From: Candidatus Caldilinea saccharophila
GTDB taxonomy: Bacteria > Chloroflexota > Anaerolineae > Caldilineales > Caldilineaceae
Direction: 5' to 3'
NCBI GenBank assembly: GCA_016710365.1
Contig: JADJVW010000020.1
Location: 41,851 to 105,850 of the forward strand
DNA: 64,000 bases
Shown here: piece by piece, positions 1 to 9,766 of the stretch
How positions within the stretch are numbered: the first letter of the stretch is position 1
Layout of the letters: each line of letters starts with the position of its first letter
The notes under the pieces: model-generated
Databases searched by the model: none
What the model saw: only the letters and a program-made list of their open reading frames with translations
Told to the model about the DNA's origin: nothing
Position numbers and translations under genes: made by a program

Positions 1-897
1 TGGGCGGCGTTCGAGATGTTTCTCAACGAGGCCGTCGACCGCTACGGCGACATCGCCACAGCGTGGGAATTTATCAACGAGCCGGACGGTTTTGCACCGC
101 ATCCCCTAGGGCCGACCATCGGCTGCTGGGCGCCCTATCCTGAGCAATATGCCGAGCAGCTTGCGCGCTTCTACGCTTTTATCAAACAGCGCCAGCCGGA
201 TGGGTTGGTCTTCTTCGGCGGTCTTGCCCACGATAGCTGGGCCAAGTTTGATCGGGAATTTCTAGCCAACACCCTTCAAAGCGGCGCCGGCCCCTATTTT
301 GACGGTGTGAGCTTGCATTTCTACCCAATCAACCCGGTCGAGTTTCCGACGGTTGCAGACAAGGTCAATAAAATCCGCAGCATCCTCGGACGCTTCCTGC
401 TATGGGACAAACAAATTTGGATCACCGAAACGTCGATGTGGAGCAATGGCCCGCAAGGGTTGGAAGGGCAAAAGAATTTTGTCGTGCAGGAACAGACCCG
501 CGCCTTCTGCGCCGGCGTCGATACCCTTTTCTGGTTTGCCATTCGCCAAGAGCCGTTTGATCCCCCGCTACAGCGCTGGTTGATCAATCGTCAGCATCAG
601 CCAGATCAGGGCTACCTCACCTATAAAGCCTACGCGGAACAACTGGCGGGGGCGACCTGCCAGGGTCGGGCGTCGAACCTGCCGGCGGATGTAGAAGCGT
701 ACCGTTTCAAGAACGCACAGGGGAAAACGCTCTATATCCTCTGGTCGAATAGCGGCGCACAAAGCATCGCTTTCCCGGCAACTGTCCAGGCGCGCGTGCT
801 GGATCGCGACGGCGGCAACAAAAAGATCGTCTCGGCGGTCAACGGCGGCGTCACGCTCGAGATCGGCGCACTGGCGCAGTACGTCTGGATCGATTAG
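1..897 (+). CDS. Glycoside hydrolase, clan GH-A (GH5/GH39-like), 5'-partial
   Basis: The reading frame is open from the first base (W-A-A-F-E before the first Met at 16), so the gene begins outside the window; 298 residues are visible. A TIM-barrel retaining glycosidase is suggested by WEFINEPDG, where the Asn-Glu pair is the usual acid/base, and by IWITETSMWSNG, whose Glu sits where clan A enzymes carry the nucleophile. The last ~75 residues look like a small beta domain after the barrel. No signal peptide can be judged because the start is missing. The substrate is not readable from the sequence. It is followed by 228 bp without a gene. Confidence 0.72.
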   Translation, partial: WAAFEMFLNEAVDRYGDIATAWEFINEPDGFAPHPLGPTIGCWAPYPEQYAEQLARFYAFIKQRQPDGLVFFGGLAHDSWAKFDREFLANTLQSGAGPYFDGVSLHFYPINPVEFPTVADKVNKIRSILGRFLLWDKQIWITETSMWSNGPQGLEGQKNFVVQEQTRAFCAGVDTLFWFAIRQEPFDPPLQRWLINRQHQPDQGYLTYKAYAEQLAGATCQGRASNLPADVEAYRFKNAQGKTLYILWSNSGAQSIAFPATVQARVLDRDGGNKKIVSAVNGGVTLEIGALAQYVWID

Positions 898-1074
898 AGA
901 GCATCATGCTGCCGGTGATTCCACCGCCCCCAGCATCAGCGCGGCGCCTGTCCGTAGTGCATCAGCGCGCCCACGGGAATCTGGCTGGACAACGCATCTG
1001 GCGTCATTGGCGCAGTGGGGTTTGACACGCCATCCATCGCCGTGCGCGGATCGGGACGGGCAACGCGCAGATGA

Positions 1075-1080
1075 TATAAT
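1075..1080 (+). promoter_or_regulatory. Extended -10 promoter element of the response regulator
   Basis: TGA-TATAAT (1072-1080) matches an extended -10 box 45 bp before the start at 1126. There is no good -35 hexamer at 16-18 bp; a TTGACA at 1022 is too far away to pair with it. Confidence 0.45.
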
Positions 1081-1125
1081 CGAGATACGATCAAGCCTGT
1101 CTCCATCCAAGTATAGAGAACAATC

Positions 1126-1857
1126 ATGACCACTCAAACACCCAAGACCATCCTGATCGCCGATGACGAGTCGCGCATGGTGCGTTTTGTCAAGATGAAC
1201 CTTGACCTTGAGGGCTACATCACGCTCGAAGCCAACAACGGCTTTCAGGCGCTGGAGAAGGTGCGCGACCACCAACCGGACCTCATCCTTCTCGATGTTG
1301 AGATGCCGGGGATGGATGGCTTCGAGACGTTGCGCCGTCTCCGGGAGATCAGCGAAGCGCCGGTCATCATGCTCACGGTGCGTGCGGATGAGGACGACCG
1401 CATCAAGGGGCTTGACCTGGGCGCCGACGACTATGTGACGAAGCCTTTCAGCCCGCGCGAACTTTCCAGCCGCATCCGCGCCGTCTTGCGCCGCTTCGAG
1501 CCACAAAGCCGTCCCGAAGACCAGATCATTACCATCGACGACCGCCTGCAGGTTGACCTGCAGCGCCGCCAGGTGATCGTGGAAGGGGAGCGGCTCAGCT
1601 TGCGTCCCACGGAGTATCGGCTGCTCTATCATCTCATTCAGAATGCCGGGTGGGTCATGCCCCACGAGACGTTGCTGACAAAGGTCTGGGGGCACGAGTA
1701 CGTCAACGATAACCATCTCCTCCGTCTTTACATCACCTATCTGCGCCAGAAGATCGAACCTGACGCCAGCCATCCGCAATACATCTTTACAGAGCGCGGG
1801 CTCGGCTATCGCTTTGTCGACTTCAAAGAGCGCCACAAACTGGACAACGCACCCTAG
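1126..1857 (+). CDS. OmpR/PhoB-family response regulator
   Basis: 243 residues with the usual two-domain layout. The receiver domain (about 8-120) has the acidic pair Asp13-Asp14, the phospho-acceptor Asp57 in [13 protein letters not shown], Thr84 and Lys106 in YVTKPFSP. The C-terminal winged helix (about 140-235) has [11 protein letters not shown] and the recognition segment ending RGLGYRF. It is a phosphorylation-controlled transcription activator or repressor. No histidine kinase is adjacent, so it is an orphan whose partner is not visible here. It stands alone between a glycosidase and the rpsB cluster. Confidence 0.93.
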   Translation: MTTQTPKTILIADDESRMVRFVKMNLDLEGYITLEANNGFQALEKVRDHQPDLILLDVEMPGMDGFETLRRLREISEAPVIMLTVRADEDDRIKGLDLGADDYVTKPFSPRELSSRIRAVLRRFEPQSRPEDQIITIDDRLQVDLQRRQVIVEGERLSLRPTEYRLLYHLIQNAGWVMPHETLLTKVWGHEYVNDNHLLRLYITYLRQKIEPDASHPQYIFTERGLGYRFVDFKERHKLDNAP

Positions 1858-1899
1858 CCAACTCTCTCACGAATTGGTTCAATTTTACCTGCTCCGCGT

Positions 1900-1929
1900 T
1901 TGAACTCAACCCCCTTTCTGTGATATTAT
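1900..1929 (+). promoter_or_regulatory. Candidate rpsB promoter
   Basis: TTGAAC (1900-1905) and TATTAT (1924-1929) are separated by 18 bp and lie about 135 bp upstream of rpsB, in an otherwise non-coding stretch. This leaves a leader of about 130 nt, compatible with the S2 autoregulation known in other bacteria, though no specific S2-binding fold was identified. Confidence 0.5.
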
Positions 1930-2064
1930 CTTCGCTTGGCGCGTGTTCAGCGCCGACAGAATTCAACACGCCTCTTGACCGGCGAGCTGGGTGCTACTTG
2001 CACGGATGCAGGTAGTCAACTCCCGGGGTGAAGGGGGCGGAAGATCAACCCAAAAGGAGATGGT

Positions 2065-3027
2065 ATGGCTAACGTTACTATGAAGCAGCTCTTGGAGGCA
2101 GGCGTCCACTTCGGACATCGGACGCGCCGCTGGAATCCCAAAATGCGCCCCTACATCTTTACGGAGCGCAGTGGAATTCACATCATCGACCTGCAGCAGA
2201 CCGTGCAGTCGCTTGCCAAAGCGATCACCATCGTGCGGGATAGCGTCGCCAAGGGCGGCACTGTGCTCTTCGTCGGCACCAAACGCCAGGCGCAGGCCAC
2301 CATTGAATCGGAAGCGTTGCGCTGCGGGATGCCGTACATCAACCAGCGTTGGCTGGGCGGCACGCTTACCAACTGGGTCACTATTCGCCAGCGCATCCAG
2401 TATCTGCTTCAGCTTGAACGGCGCATGGACGCGGGCGAATTTCGCAACCTGCCCAAGAAAGAGCGTCTGAGCCTGCAGCGCGAGGTCGAAAAACTCAACC
2501 GGCGCATCGGCGGCTTGAAGACCATGCGCAGCTTGCCGGATATGCTCTTCATTGTCGACACCAATGTCGAGGAGTTGGCGGTCAGCGAGGCCAACAAGGT
2601 GCACATCCCGATCCTGGGGATGGTGGACACCAACTCCAATCCTGAACTCATTTCGCACGTCATCCCCACCAATGACGACGCCATCCGCGCCATTAAGCTC
2701 ATCGTCGGCGCCATTGCGGACGCGGCCGAAGAAGGGATGCGCATCCGCGAGGTCGAAATGGCCGAAACCGGTCAGGTCAGCCGTGAGGACCTGGCGGAGA
2801 TGGAGCAGTATCTTGGGCCGAGCGTGCTCGCCAAACTCCAGAGCCTGGACGACGAAGACTTCGAAGCATACGAAGAGGACGACGCAGCCGTAAGTGACGA
2901 TGCAGCCGTAGAAGAAGTCGAAGGCGAAGCCGCGATCGATGAGGTCTTGGGCGAGAGTGCAGAAGCAGTAGAAGCAGAACTAGAAGAAGAAGCGCTAGAA
3001 GAAGAAGTAAAAGACGAAGCAGAATAA
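2065..3027 (+). CDS. rpsB: 30S ribosomal protein S2
   Basis: 320 residues; residues 1-255 are a standard S2 with the start [20 protein letters not shown], the motif FVGTKRQAQ, the segment [10 protein letters not shown] and the [13 protein letters not shown] region. S2 binds the small subunit between head and body and is needed for S1 assembly. The C-terminal ~60 residues are an almost pure Glu/Ala/Val acidic tail encoded by repeated GAAGnA-type codons, unlike the GC-rich codons of the core. A purine-rich ribosome site (AAAAGGAG) precedes the ATG. It is first in rpsB-tsf, the usual bacterial pair. Confidence 0.97.
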   Translation: MANVTMKQLLEAGVHFGHRTRRWNPKMRPYIFTERSGIHIIDLQQTVQSLAKAITIVRDSVAKGGTVLFVGTKRQAQATIESEALRCGMPYINQRWLGGTLTNWVTIRQRIQYLLQLERRMDAGEFRNLPKKERLSLQREVEKLNRRIGGLKTMRSLPDMLFIVDTNVEELAVSEANKVHIPILGMVDTNSNPELISHVIPTNDDAIRAIKLIVGAIADAAEEGMRIREVEMAETGQVSREDLAEMEQYLGPSVLAKLQSLDDEDFEAYEEDDAAVSDDAAVEEVEGEAAIDEVLGESAEAVEAELEEEALEEEVKDEAE

Positions 3028-3039
3028 GAGGAACCGACA

Positions 3040-3639
3040 ATGGCTGAGATTACCGCCGAAATGGTGAAACTGCTGCGCGAGGCGACCAGCGCCGGCGTGC
3101 TCGATTGTAAAAAGGCGCTGACCGAAACAAGCGGCGACTTTGAGGGCGCTGTCGAAATCTTGCGCAAGAAGGGATTGGCCTCCGCGGCCAAAAAAGCCAG
3201 CCGCGAGGCCAACGAAGGTCTGATCGGCGTCTACGTACATCCTGGCAGCAAGGTGGCGTCCGTCGTCGAGGTTAATTGCGAAACGGATTTTGTGGCGCGC
3301 ACCGATGAATTCCAACAGCTCTCCCGCGACCTGGCCATGCATGTGACGGCCGCGCGCCCGACGTGGGTGGCGCGTGAGGACGTTCCCGCGGACATCATCG
3401 CCAAAGAGCGCGAAGTATATGGCGAGCAGATGGCGACCAGCGGCAAGCCTGCCCAGGTCGTCGAGCGCATCGTCGAGGGCAAACTCGACAAGTGGTACAG
3501 TGAAGTCTGTCTGCTGGAGCAGCCTTTCGTCAAGGATGCAGACATCACCATCCAAGAGTTGCTGACGAACCGTATCGCCTCGCTTGGTGAGAACATCAAA
3601 GTGAGACGCTTCAGCCGTCTCGAAGTCGGCGCAGAATGA
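3040..3639 (+). CDS. tsf: Elongation factor Ts
   Basis: 199 residues, the short form typical of Thermus/cyanobacterial/Chloroflexota lineages rather than the ~280-residue enterobacterial form. The N-terminal UBA-like domain (1-55) carries the [12 protein letters not shown] segment, and the core has the [10 protein letters not shown] motif that contacts EF-Tu. EF-Ts catalyses GDP release from EF-Tu. It lies 12 bp after rpsB and is followed by a hairpin terminator. Confidence 0.97.
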   Translation: MAEITAEMVKLLREATSAGVLDCKKALTETSGDFEGAVEILRKKGLASAAKKASREANEGLIGVYVHPGSKVASVVEVNCETDFVARTDEFQQLSRDLAMHVTAARPTWVAREDVPADIIAKEREVYGEQMATSGKPAQVVERIVEGKLDKWYSEVCLLEQPFVKDADITIQELLTNRIASLGENIKVRRFSRLEVGAE

Positions 3640-3648
3640 TCCACCGTG

Positions 3649-3680
3649 CCCAGCCTAGCAAAATGGCTGGGCATTTCTTT
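3649..3680 (+). terminator. Hairpin terminator after tsf
   Basis: A 7-bp perfect stem CCCAGCC/GGCTGGG (3649-3655 with 3665-3671) with a 9-nt loop is followed by the T-rich stretch CATTTCTTT. It sits between tsf and pyrH, so it may act as a partial terminator separating the two. Confidence 0.6.
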
Positions 3681-3708
3681 GTCAATAGCACGCAACAAAG
3701 GAGCAGAG

Positions 3709-4428
3709 ATGGCGGAAGTTAAATATCGGCGCATTTTGCTCAAACTGGGCGGGGAAGCGCTGGCGGGTGAGGGTGGTTTTGGCATCAATCCCCGTCAGGC
3801 GGAATTCGTGGCGCGCACAGTCTGCAATGTCGTCAACCTGGGCGTGCAGGTCGCCATCGTGATCGGCGGCGGCAACCTCTGGCGCGGCAAGCAGGATGGT
3901 CTCGACCACGGCATGGAGCGCGTCACGGCCGACCACATGGGCATGTTGGCAACGGTTATGAACTCGCTTGCTCTGCAAGACGCGCTGGAGCGCATGGGCG
4001 TCCCCACGCGTGTCATGACCGGCATCGAGGTGCGCGCCGTGGCAGAGCCTTACATCCAGCGCCGCGCCGTCCGTCACCTGGAAAAGGGGCGCGCCATCAT
4101 CTTTGGCGCCGGCACCGGCAACCCTTATTTCACAACCGACACCGCCGCCTCGCTGCGTGCGATGGAGATCGACGCTGAGGTGCTGATCAAAGCCACCAAA
4201 GTCGATGCCGTCTACGACAGCGACCCTAAGAAAAATCGTGACGCCAAACGATTTGAACACCTGACTTACATCCAGGCGCTCAATATGCGCCTCGGCGTCA
4301 TGGACAGCACGGCGATGGCGATGTGCATGGACAACGATCTGCCGATCTGCGTCGTCAATCTCTGGGAAGATGGCACCCTGGACCGCGTCGTCCAAGGCGA
4401 ATCAGTCGGCACGATGATTACAGGCTAA
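3709..4428 (+). CDS. pyrH: Uridylate kinase (UMP kinase)
   Basis: 239 residues from the ATG at 3709, chosen because AAAGGAG lies 7 bp upstream and the protein then starts [20 protein letters not shown], as in the family; the longer frame from 3646 would run through the terminator hairpin. An amino-acid-kinase fold protein that phosphorylates UMP with ATP, normally a hexamer regulated by GTP/UTP. The phosphate-binding KLGGEAL and IGGGNLWRG loops, and the C-terminal [15 protein letters not shown], are clear. Part of the conserved rpsB-tsf-pyrH-frr order. Confidence 0.97.
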   Translation: MAEVKYRRILLKLGGEALAGEGGFGINPRQAEFVARTVCNVVNLGVQVAIVIGGGNLWRGKQDGLDHGMERVTADHMGMLATVMNSLALQDALERMGVPTRVMTGIEVRAVAEPYIQRRAVRHLEKGRAIIFGAGTGNPYFTTDTAASLRAMEIDAEVLIKATKVDAVYDSDPKKNRDAKRFEHLTYIQALNMRLGVMDSTAMAMCMDNDLPICVVNLWEDGTLDRVVQGESVGTMITG

Positions 4429-4460
4429 CCTCCCGGCAGCCTGTCTGCTGCATGGAGTAG

Positions 4461-4499
4461 AAGGGGCTGTTGGATTTGTGCAGCAAGCCCCTTGCCGTT
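4461..4499 (+). terminator. Possible terminator after pyrH
   Basis: AAGGGGCT (4461-4468) pairs with AGCCCCTT (4486-4493), with extra pairing inside the loop; only a short T-run follows. It may reduce read-through from pyrH to frr. Confidence 0.4.
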
Positions 4500-4623
4500 T
4501 ACAACTCATCCCTGACTATTTTCACATCCACCATTATTTGTTACAATAACGTCATTGTCATTCCTGCCATTCGGCTCATAACCAGTTGACCGATCAATAA
4601 GCCTCCCAAAAAGGAGTATGTAT

Positions 4624-5178
4624 ATGATCAACGAAGTCATTGCCGACGCCAAAGATCGGATGGACAAAGCCATCGAGTCGTTGCGCCAAGATCTGATGAC
4701 GATCCGCACGGCCGCGCCACCCCGGCGCTCGTGGAACATCTAATGGTGGATTACTATGGCACCCCGACGCCGCTGCAACAACTTGCCATCATCAGCATCC
4801 CAGAAGCTCAACAGATCCTGATCCGCCCCTACACGCGGTGACATCCAGGGCATTGAAAAAGCAATCGCCAAATCCGACCTCGGCCTGGCGCCCTCCAACG
4901 ACGGACAGGCGATCCGGCTGACCATTCCTGCGCTGAATGAGGAGCGCCGTCGTGAGTTGACGAAAGTCGTCAACAGGCGTGGCGAGGAAGCGCGCGTCGC
5001 GGTGCGCAATATCCGGCGCGACGCAAACAAGGACCTGACCGATCTCGAAAAGGAAAGTATGATTTCCGAAGACGAGAAAAAACGCGCCGAAGAGAAGATC
5101 CAGGAGATGACAGACCTGCACACCAAGCGGGTGGATGAGACTGTCAAAGAAAAAGACGCCGAGATCATGACAGTGTGA
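4624..5178 (+). CDS. frr: Ribosome recycling factor, interrupted by two frameshifts
   Basis: The product splits the post-termination ribosome together with EF-G and is essential in bacteria. The frame from ATG 4624 gives [20 protein letters not shown] and then stops after 39 codons (TAA 4741). Allowing one missing G near 4708 restores [13 protein letters not shown] and the conserved [12 protein letters not shown] segment; a second shift near 4836 is then needed to re-enter the original frame, which continues [16 protein letters not shown] to the normal C-terminus at 5178. Reconstructed length is ~185 residues, normal for the family. All conserved blocks are present, so a consensus sequencing error is more likely than true loss. 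Confidence 0.88.
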
Positions 5179-5196
5179 CCGAGGAGATTCCTGTCT

Positions 5197-5946
5197 GTGA
5201 CCACTCAGGCTGATTTTATCCAGCACGACGCCGAACCTACTTCTTCTATTACCGCAGTGCCGCACCATATCGGCATCATCATGGATGGCAATGGCCGGTG
5301 GGCGCAGGCGCGCGGGATGCCGAGGATCGCCGGTCATCAGGCAGGCGTCGACAATATCCGCCGCATCCTGGAGCACTGCGTGCAGCGGGGTGTGAAAGTG
5401 CTCACCATCTATGCATTTTCGACCGAAAATTGGCGACGCCCCCCGGATGAAGTCAGTGGTCTGATGCGGTTGCTTGGCTTGACGATTCAACGCCAGTTGA
5501 ACGAGCTGAACCGCAATGGGGTGCGTATCTTACACAGTGGGCGCATGGAAGGCATCAACAAGCATCTGCAAAAGCAGATCTTGAACGCCCTCGAAGTCAC
5601 GAAAGACAATGACCGCATCATTCTCAACGTCGCTTTCAACTACGGCGGACGCGCCGAAATCCTCGATGCCGTCCGCCATATCATGCAGGACGGCATCCCT
5701 CCAGAAACGCTGACAGAAGAAATGCTCAGCAGCTACATGTACATCGGCGGCATCCCCGACCCTGACCTGATCATCCGCACCGGCGGGGGATGGCGGCTGA
5801 GTAATTTTCTGATCTGGCAAGCTGCCTACGCCGAGTATTACACCACCCCAACCTACTGGCCGGATTTCGACGAAAACGAACTCGATAAAGCGCTCATCGA
5901 ATACAACCAGCGCGAGCGCCGCTTTGGTCGCGTGCTCAACCAATAA
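5197..5946 (+). CDS. uppS: Isoprenyl (undecaprenyl diphosphate) synthase, cis-prenyltransferase
   Basis: 249 residues from a GTG start; GAGGAG lies about 10 bp upstream. It condenses isopentenyl diphosphate units on farnesyl diphosphate to make the lipid carrier for peptidoglycan precursors. [14 protein letters not shown] holds catalytic Asp30; the FSTENWRRP and DLIIRTGG segments are typical. The usual RTGGExRxSNF motif reads [11 protein letters not shown] here: the Glu that coordinates Mg2+ in the E. coli enzyme is Gly198. Sequence error or true divergence are both possible. It overlaps the longer cdsA frame and is followed closely by cdsA. Confidence 0.93.
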   Translation: MTTQADFIQHDAEPTSSITAVPHHIGIIMDGNGRWAQARGMPRIAGHQAGVDNIRRILEHCVQRGVKVLTIYAFSTENWRRPPDEVSGLMRLLGLTIQRQLNELNRNGVRILHSGRMEGINKHLQKQILNALEVTKDNDRIILNVAFNYGGRAEILDAVRHIMQDGIPPETLTEEMLSSYMYIGGIPDPDLIIRTGGGWRLSNFLIWQAAYAEYYTTPTYWPDFDENELDKALIEYNQRERRFGRVLNQ

Positions 5947-5995
5947 TCCCGCCACCGTGCCAAACGGCGCGCGCCTCCTGCAACGAGAGATTCTA

Positions 5996-6862
5996 TTGCG
6001 CACTCGCATTATTGCCGCAGCTATCGCTATCCCCATCGTGCTCATCCCCATTTACCTTGGCGGCTTCTGGGGGCTGTTGCTGGGCGTCGGCGTTACGGTA
6101 ATCAGTGCTCTAGAGATGTACCATATGTTTGAGCGCGGCGGGTATCATCCCTCGCGCCTGATTGGGGTGCCGTGGGCTGTGTTGCTTTTTCTCTCCGGTT
6201 GGGATCCCGTGCAGGTGCAACGATCGTCCGTCTCGGTCACCGGCTGGCTGACTGTGCCGACGCTACAACTGCTCAAGATCGTTTCCTTCCCAACCAGCAG
6301 CATCCTTGTCGCCGGTTTTCTGGTCACGTTGACTTACTGTCTCTTCATCCACGATAACCCCGTCAATACGTGGATATCCACCAGCGTCGTTGCCATTTAT
6401 CTCGGCGTCATGCTCGGCCAGATTGTTTCGCTGCGATTTTTTGACAATGGCTTTGCGTATGTGGCTTTCGGTCTTCTGGTGACCTGGGCCAATGATTCTG
6501 CTGCATTTTTCGTTGGCATCACGATTGGAAAGCACAAAATTTTTCCGAGGCTCAGCCCCAAGAAGACATGGGAGGGGACGATTGGAGGCTGGATCGCGGC
6601 CGCAGCCGCGGGCGCATTCCTGGCTACCGTCTTGCCCGTGCGCAACGGCCCGATCTTTGGGGCGTTTATCGGCGTGATCGCCGGGGTGCTCGCCTATTTT
6701 GGCGATCTGTCGATCAGCATGATCAAACGCCAGTTCGGCGTCAAAGACAGCGGCACTTTCTTTCGAGGCCACGGCGGCATGCTCGACCGGCTCGACAGCC
6801 TGCTCTTTACGCTGCCCTTTATCCACCAGTCGATGCTCTTCTACGAACGCTTCTTCACGTGA
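5996..6862 (+). CDS. cdsA: Phosphatidate cytidylyltransferase
   Basis: 288 residues if started at TTG 5996, where the protein begins [20 protein letters not shown] as CdsA proteins do; an in-frame ATG at 5924 lies inside uppS. A polytopic membrane enzyme making CDP-diacylglycerol from phosphatidate and CTP. Some eight hydrophobic segments are visible, and the C-terminal signature is seen in [12 protein letters not shown] and the [19 protein letters not shown] block with its conserved Asp residues. It lies 50 bp after uppS, the common order; the usual next genes dxr and rseP do not follow. Confidence 0.93.
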   Translation: MRTRIIAAAIAIPIVLIPIYLGGFWGLLLGVGVTVISALEMYHMFERGGYHPSRLIGVPWAVLLFLSGWDPVQVQRSSVSVTGWLTVPTLQLLKIVSFPTSSILVAGFLVTLTYCLFIHDNPVNTWISTSVVAIYLGVMLGQIVSLRFFDNGFAYVAFGLLVTWANDSAAFFVGITIGKHKIFPRLSPKKTWEGTIGGWIAAAAAGAFLATVLPVRNGPIFGAFIGVIAGVLAYFGDLSISMIKRQFGVKDSGTFFRGHGGMLDRLDSLLFTLPFIHQSMLFYERFFT

Positions 6863-6886
6863 GCCGTTATCCTGCTGCCTTTGCGA

Positions 6887-7567
6887 TCAGACGCTCTCTA
6901 ACAAGTGCTCGCGCAGCAACGCCAGGTTTGCTGCCGGCGTCCCTTTGTCGTTAAAAACCGAACTGCCCACCACAATCACATTGGCGCCCGAATCCACTAC
7001 ATCGGCAATGTTGTCAGGATGGATGCCGCCATCGACCTGAAGGTCGGCCAGCGGACAGAGTTCGTCCATGAGCCGCGCCATGCGGCGAATCTTGGCGGTC
7101 ATAGTCTCGATAAAACGCTGCGAACCAAAGCCAGGATTCACGGTCATCACCAACACCTGGTCGAGCAGTGGCAACACTTCATGAATCGCCTCTACCGAGG
7201 TAGCCGGATTGAGTGCAACGCCGGCTTTGCAGCCAAGCGCAGTGATCAGTTGCAACGTGCGGTGAAGATGAAGCGTGGCCTCTGTATGCACGGTAATGAT
7301 GTCCGCGCCCGCGCCGGCAAAGTCTTGAAGATAGCGGTCGGGGTCGGTGATCATCAAATGCACGTCAAGCGGCAGCGTCGTCATGCCGCGCACCGCCTTG
7401 ACCAGCAGCGGGCCAAAGGAGATGTTCGGCACAAAACAGCCATCCATCACATCCAGATGGATGTAGTCGGCCCCCCCGCGGTCGGCGGCGGCAATCTGTT
7501 CGGCAAGATGACCAAAATCAGCCGTCAAAATGGACGGCGCCAGCTTTACGATTTTCTTCGTTTTCAT
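6887..7567 (-). CDS. rpe: Ribulose-phosphate 3-epimerase
   Basis: 226 residues from the ATG at 7567 ([18 protein letters not shown]), preceded by GAGGCGGAGA; a longer frame to 7591 adds only eight unlikely residues. A metal-dependent TIM barrel that interconverts ribulose-5-phosphate and xylulose-5-phosphate in the pentose phosphate pathway. [26 protein letters not shown] with the metal-binding His/Asp, [20 protein letters not shown] and DGGI are all present. The start overlaps the end of the upstream alpha/beta hydrolase by 50 bp, indicating co-transcription. Convergent with cdsA, 24 bp apart. Confidence 0.96.
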   Translation of the reverse strand: MKTKKIVKLAPSILTADFGHLAEQIAAADRGGADYIHLDVMDGCFVPNISFGPLLVKAVRGMTTLPLDVHLMITDPDRYLQDFAGAGADIITVHTEATLHLHRTLQLITALGCKAGVALNPATSVEAIHEVLPLLDQVLVMTVNPGFGSQRFIETMTAKIRRMARLMDELCPLADLQVDGGIHPDNIADVVDSGANVIVVGSSVFNDKGTPAANLALLREHLLESV

Positions 7568-8405
7568 TCTCCGCCTCACCTGTCCGGTCAATTATGGGTG
7601 ATGAAATCAAACTGTGTGCGTCCAGGAATTGTACCATAAGTTCGGCCACGCGCCAGGGCTGCCGAAAGATCAACCCATGCGTCTGGCCGGGGATGATATG
7701 CAGCGTCGCATCAGGCAGCGCCGCGGCCATGGCCTGCGGAATCGCGACGGGGAAAAACTCGTCGTCAGCGCCGTGAATGAGACAGACCGGCAGTGCAAAG
7801 CGCGCCAGGTCGCTCAGGTGTAGATCGATGGCCGTCTCCGGGCGCAGCCGCCGAAAACCAGCCAGCACGACATCTTCGTAGTAGCCTTCATAATGGAAGG
7901 GATCGTGCAGGCGCGCGGTCGCTGCCATCCAGCGGCGACCGGCTTGAAAGCGCGCCGGCTCCAGGCGCGCAAGCTGGCCTGTCGTCGCCGGGTTGGTGCT
8001 GTATGTCGTGCTGACCAGGGCAAGACTGGCTGGCTGCATCCACCCATCGGCCACCAGCAACTGTGCGATCATGCCGCCGCTGCTGCAACCGGCAAGATGG
8101 GCGTCCAGGACATCCTCATGCGCCAGCAGCGCGGCAAGCTGCTGTGCAATATGGCGGTGGTGAAAGCCAATCGGGTGTCCGACCGATTGCCCATGTCCAG
8201 GCAAATCGGGCAGAAGCACCCTGAAGTGCTCCGTCAGCGCGTCCAGCAACGCCCCCCAGGCCGCCCGGCCCGTGCTCATGAAATTGTGGAGCAGCACGAT
8301 AGTGGGCGTCACCGTTGGCGACGCAAGAGGAGTGTTCGCTTCCAGCAATTCGTAGGCAATCACGCCGGTTTCGGTGGCAAATGTGCGCATAGATGGCTCA
8401 GGCAT
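7518..8405 (-). CDS. Alpha/beta-fold hydrolase
   Basis: About 295 residues from the ATG at 8405, which overlaps the stop of the M50 protease gene by eight bases (ATGCCTGA), so the two are probably translationally coupled; ATG 8390 is an alternative. The fold is shown by [11 protein letters not shown] (oxyanion loop), DLPGHGQS, the nucleophile elbow AGCSSGGM (Ser in Gly-x-Ser-x-Gly-like context), [11 protein letters not shown] with the acid, and PGQTHGLIF with the catalytic His. The substrate is not predictable; esterase- or lactonase-like activity fits. The C-terminal tail runs into rpe. Confidence 0.88.
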   Translation of the reverse strand: MPEPSMRTFATETGVIAYELLEANTPLASPTVTPTIVLLHNFMSTGRAAWGALLDALTEHFRVLLPDLPGHGQSVGHPIGFHHRHIAQQLAALLAHEDVLDAHLAGCSSGGMIAQLLVADGWMQPASLALVSTTYSTNPATTGQLARLEPARFQAGRRWMAATARLHDPFHYEGYYEDVVLAGFRRLRPETAIDLHLSDLARFALPVCLIHGADDEFFPVAIPQAMAAALPDATLHIIPGQTHGLIFRQPWRVAELMVQFLDAHSLISSPIIDRTGEAENENEENRKAGAVHFDG

Positions 8406-9585
8406 AGGGTTGGGTCTCCTGCGTATCGGCGCTGCCGGCGGGCGGGCCTGGCCGCTGCATCCGTCCTTCCAGCACAGCTCCCATGACATGGAACACCTCG
8501 GCGATGTCGTCGCTGGTGATAATACCCAGCGTCTGCTCCTGCTCCACAACTGCCACGACGCGGCTGCCGCTCTGCCCCATTTTCTCCCACACGGTGGCGA
8601 GGTCGGCATCGCGCGTGCAGCGTGGAATGGTCGAGGCTGGCTGCATGACATCGACGATACGCGCCTCGGTTCCCACTTCGCGCAGCGCAGCGATCAAGCG
8701 CGGTCGGGTCAACACGCCGACAAATTGTCCGGCTAGATCATGAACCGGGTAGTCGGTTTGATACGAATTCATGATCAGTTCCGTCACGCGCGCCAGCCGT
8801 TCACTCGTATAGACGACAATTGCGTTGGAGGTCAGCGCGTCGCCGGCGCGGAAGCGACGTAGCACCGCGCGACTGCTCACCGCCTCCAGCTCGGCCGAGC
8901 CGCCCACGTAGACAAAAAAAGCGACGAGCAACAACCCAATGGCGCCGGTGAAGATGCCGTAGATCGCCATCAAGACGGCCAGCAAGCGGCCGGCTACGAC
9001 CGCCATCTGCGTGGCGCGTGTGTAGGGGAGCACATAGGCCAGCAACGCACGCAGCAAGCGCCCACCATCCAACGGAAACGCCGGCAACAGATTGAAAAGC
9101 GCCAGCAGAAGATTGGTGGAAATCAGGAAGATCAACAGGTTGAGCAGGCCAGGATTCTGGATGCTGACGCCCATCGCATTCATGTTGAAAAGACCGTCGC
9201 CGCTGCCGCCGTTGACCAGCAGCGCCAAGGGCGTCAACAGCATGGCGAGCACCAGATTGACAAGCGGGCCGGCCGCCACAATCGCGATCTCCTGCGCGGG
9301 TTTCTCTGGGATGCGCTCCAGATTCGCCACGCCCCCGATCGGCAGCAGCAAGATGCTGCGCGTGCTGATGCCAAAGCGCCGCGCCGTGAGCGCGTGGCCA
9401 TACTCATGCAGGGTGACGCAGAGAAACAGCAGCAGCATCGTCAGCACGCCGTACAGCCCGCCAATCAGCCATCCCGCCGGCCCCGCGCCATAGATGAACG
9501 CGCCGAAGGCCAGCACCAACACAAACGACCAATGCACCTTGACCTCGATGCCCAACAGCTTGAATTCCGCTAGATTTACATTCAC
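8398..9585 (-). CDS. Site-2-protease-type M50 metalloprotease with CBS pair
   Basis: 395 residues. An intramembrane zinc protease: HEYGH at 60-64 supplies the two His ligands and catalytic Glu, and [16 protein letters not shown] (LDGG 172-175) the third ligand. About six membrane segments occupy residues 15-225. A tandem CBS domain follows (about 245-375), as in SpoIVFB/Rv2625-like subgroup 2 proteins, where adenylate-type ligands are thought to control activity. GGAGG lies upstream of the ATG. First gene of a leftward unit with the hydrolase and rpe; its target is unknown. Confidence 0.93.
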   Translation of the reverse strand: MNVNLAEFKLLGIEVKVHWSFVLVLAFGAFIYGAGPAGWLIGGLYGVLTMLLLFLCVTLHEYGHALTARRFGISTRSILLLPIGGVANLERIPEKPAQEIAIVAAGPLVNLVLAMLLTPLALLVNGGSGDGLFNMNAMGVSIQNPGLLNLLIFLISTNLLLALFNLLPAFPLDGGRLLRALLAYVLPYTRATQMAVVAGRLLAVLMAIYGIFTGAIGLLLVAFFVYVGGSAELEAVSSRAVLRRFRAGDALTSNAIVVYTSERLARVTELIMNSYQTDYPVHDLAGQFVGVLTRPRLIAALREVGTEARIVDVMQPASTIPRCTRDADLATVWEKMGQSGSRVVAVVEQEQTLGIITSDDIAEVFHVMGAVLEGRMQRPGPPAGSADTQETQPYA

Positions 9586-9625
9586 GACATTTTCCTCCGC
9601 ACAAAACGACCGTCCGGTGCAGCCA

Positions 9626-9749
9626 GTGATGCGTAGGTCGGGCTACCAGCCCGACAGTGATGCGTAGGTCGGGCTACCAGCCCGACAGTGATGCGTAGGT
9701 CGGGCTATCAGCCCGACGGTGATGCGTAGGTCGGGCTATCAGCCCGACA
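9626..9749. repeat. Four tandem 31-bp palindromic repeat units
   Basis: Units 9626-9656, 9657-9687, 9688-9718 and 9719-9749 are near-identical, differing only in TACC/TATC and in a final CA/CG dinucleotide. Each contains the hairpin GTCGGGCT-ANC-AGCCCGAC. There are no spacers between units. The same core ends the two long elements at 20271-20631. The array sits between the stop of the DUF971 gene and the start of the M50 gene, so transcripts would fold into up to four successive hairpins. Confidence 0.93.
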
Positions 9750-9766
9750 GTGATCTACAAATCGCA

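Noticed and set aside
904..1836. 310-codon open frame on the minus strand
   Set aside because: It is antisense to the response regulator and has no family-like motifs or ribosome site.
4624..5178. Programmed frameshifting in frr
   Set aside because: Two unrelated shifts would be needed and no slippery heptamer or stimulating structure was seen.
9626..9749. Possible CRISPR array
   Set aside because: The 31-bp units are directly adjacent with no spacers, and no cas gene is nearby.
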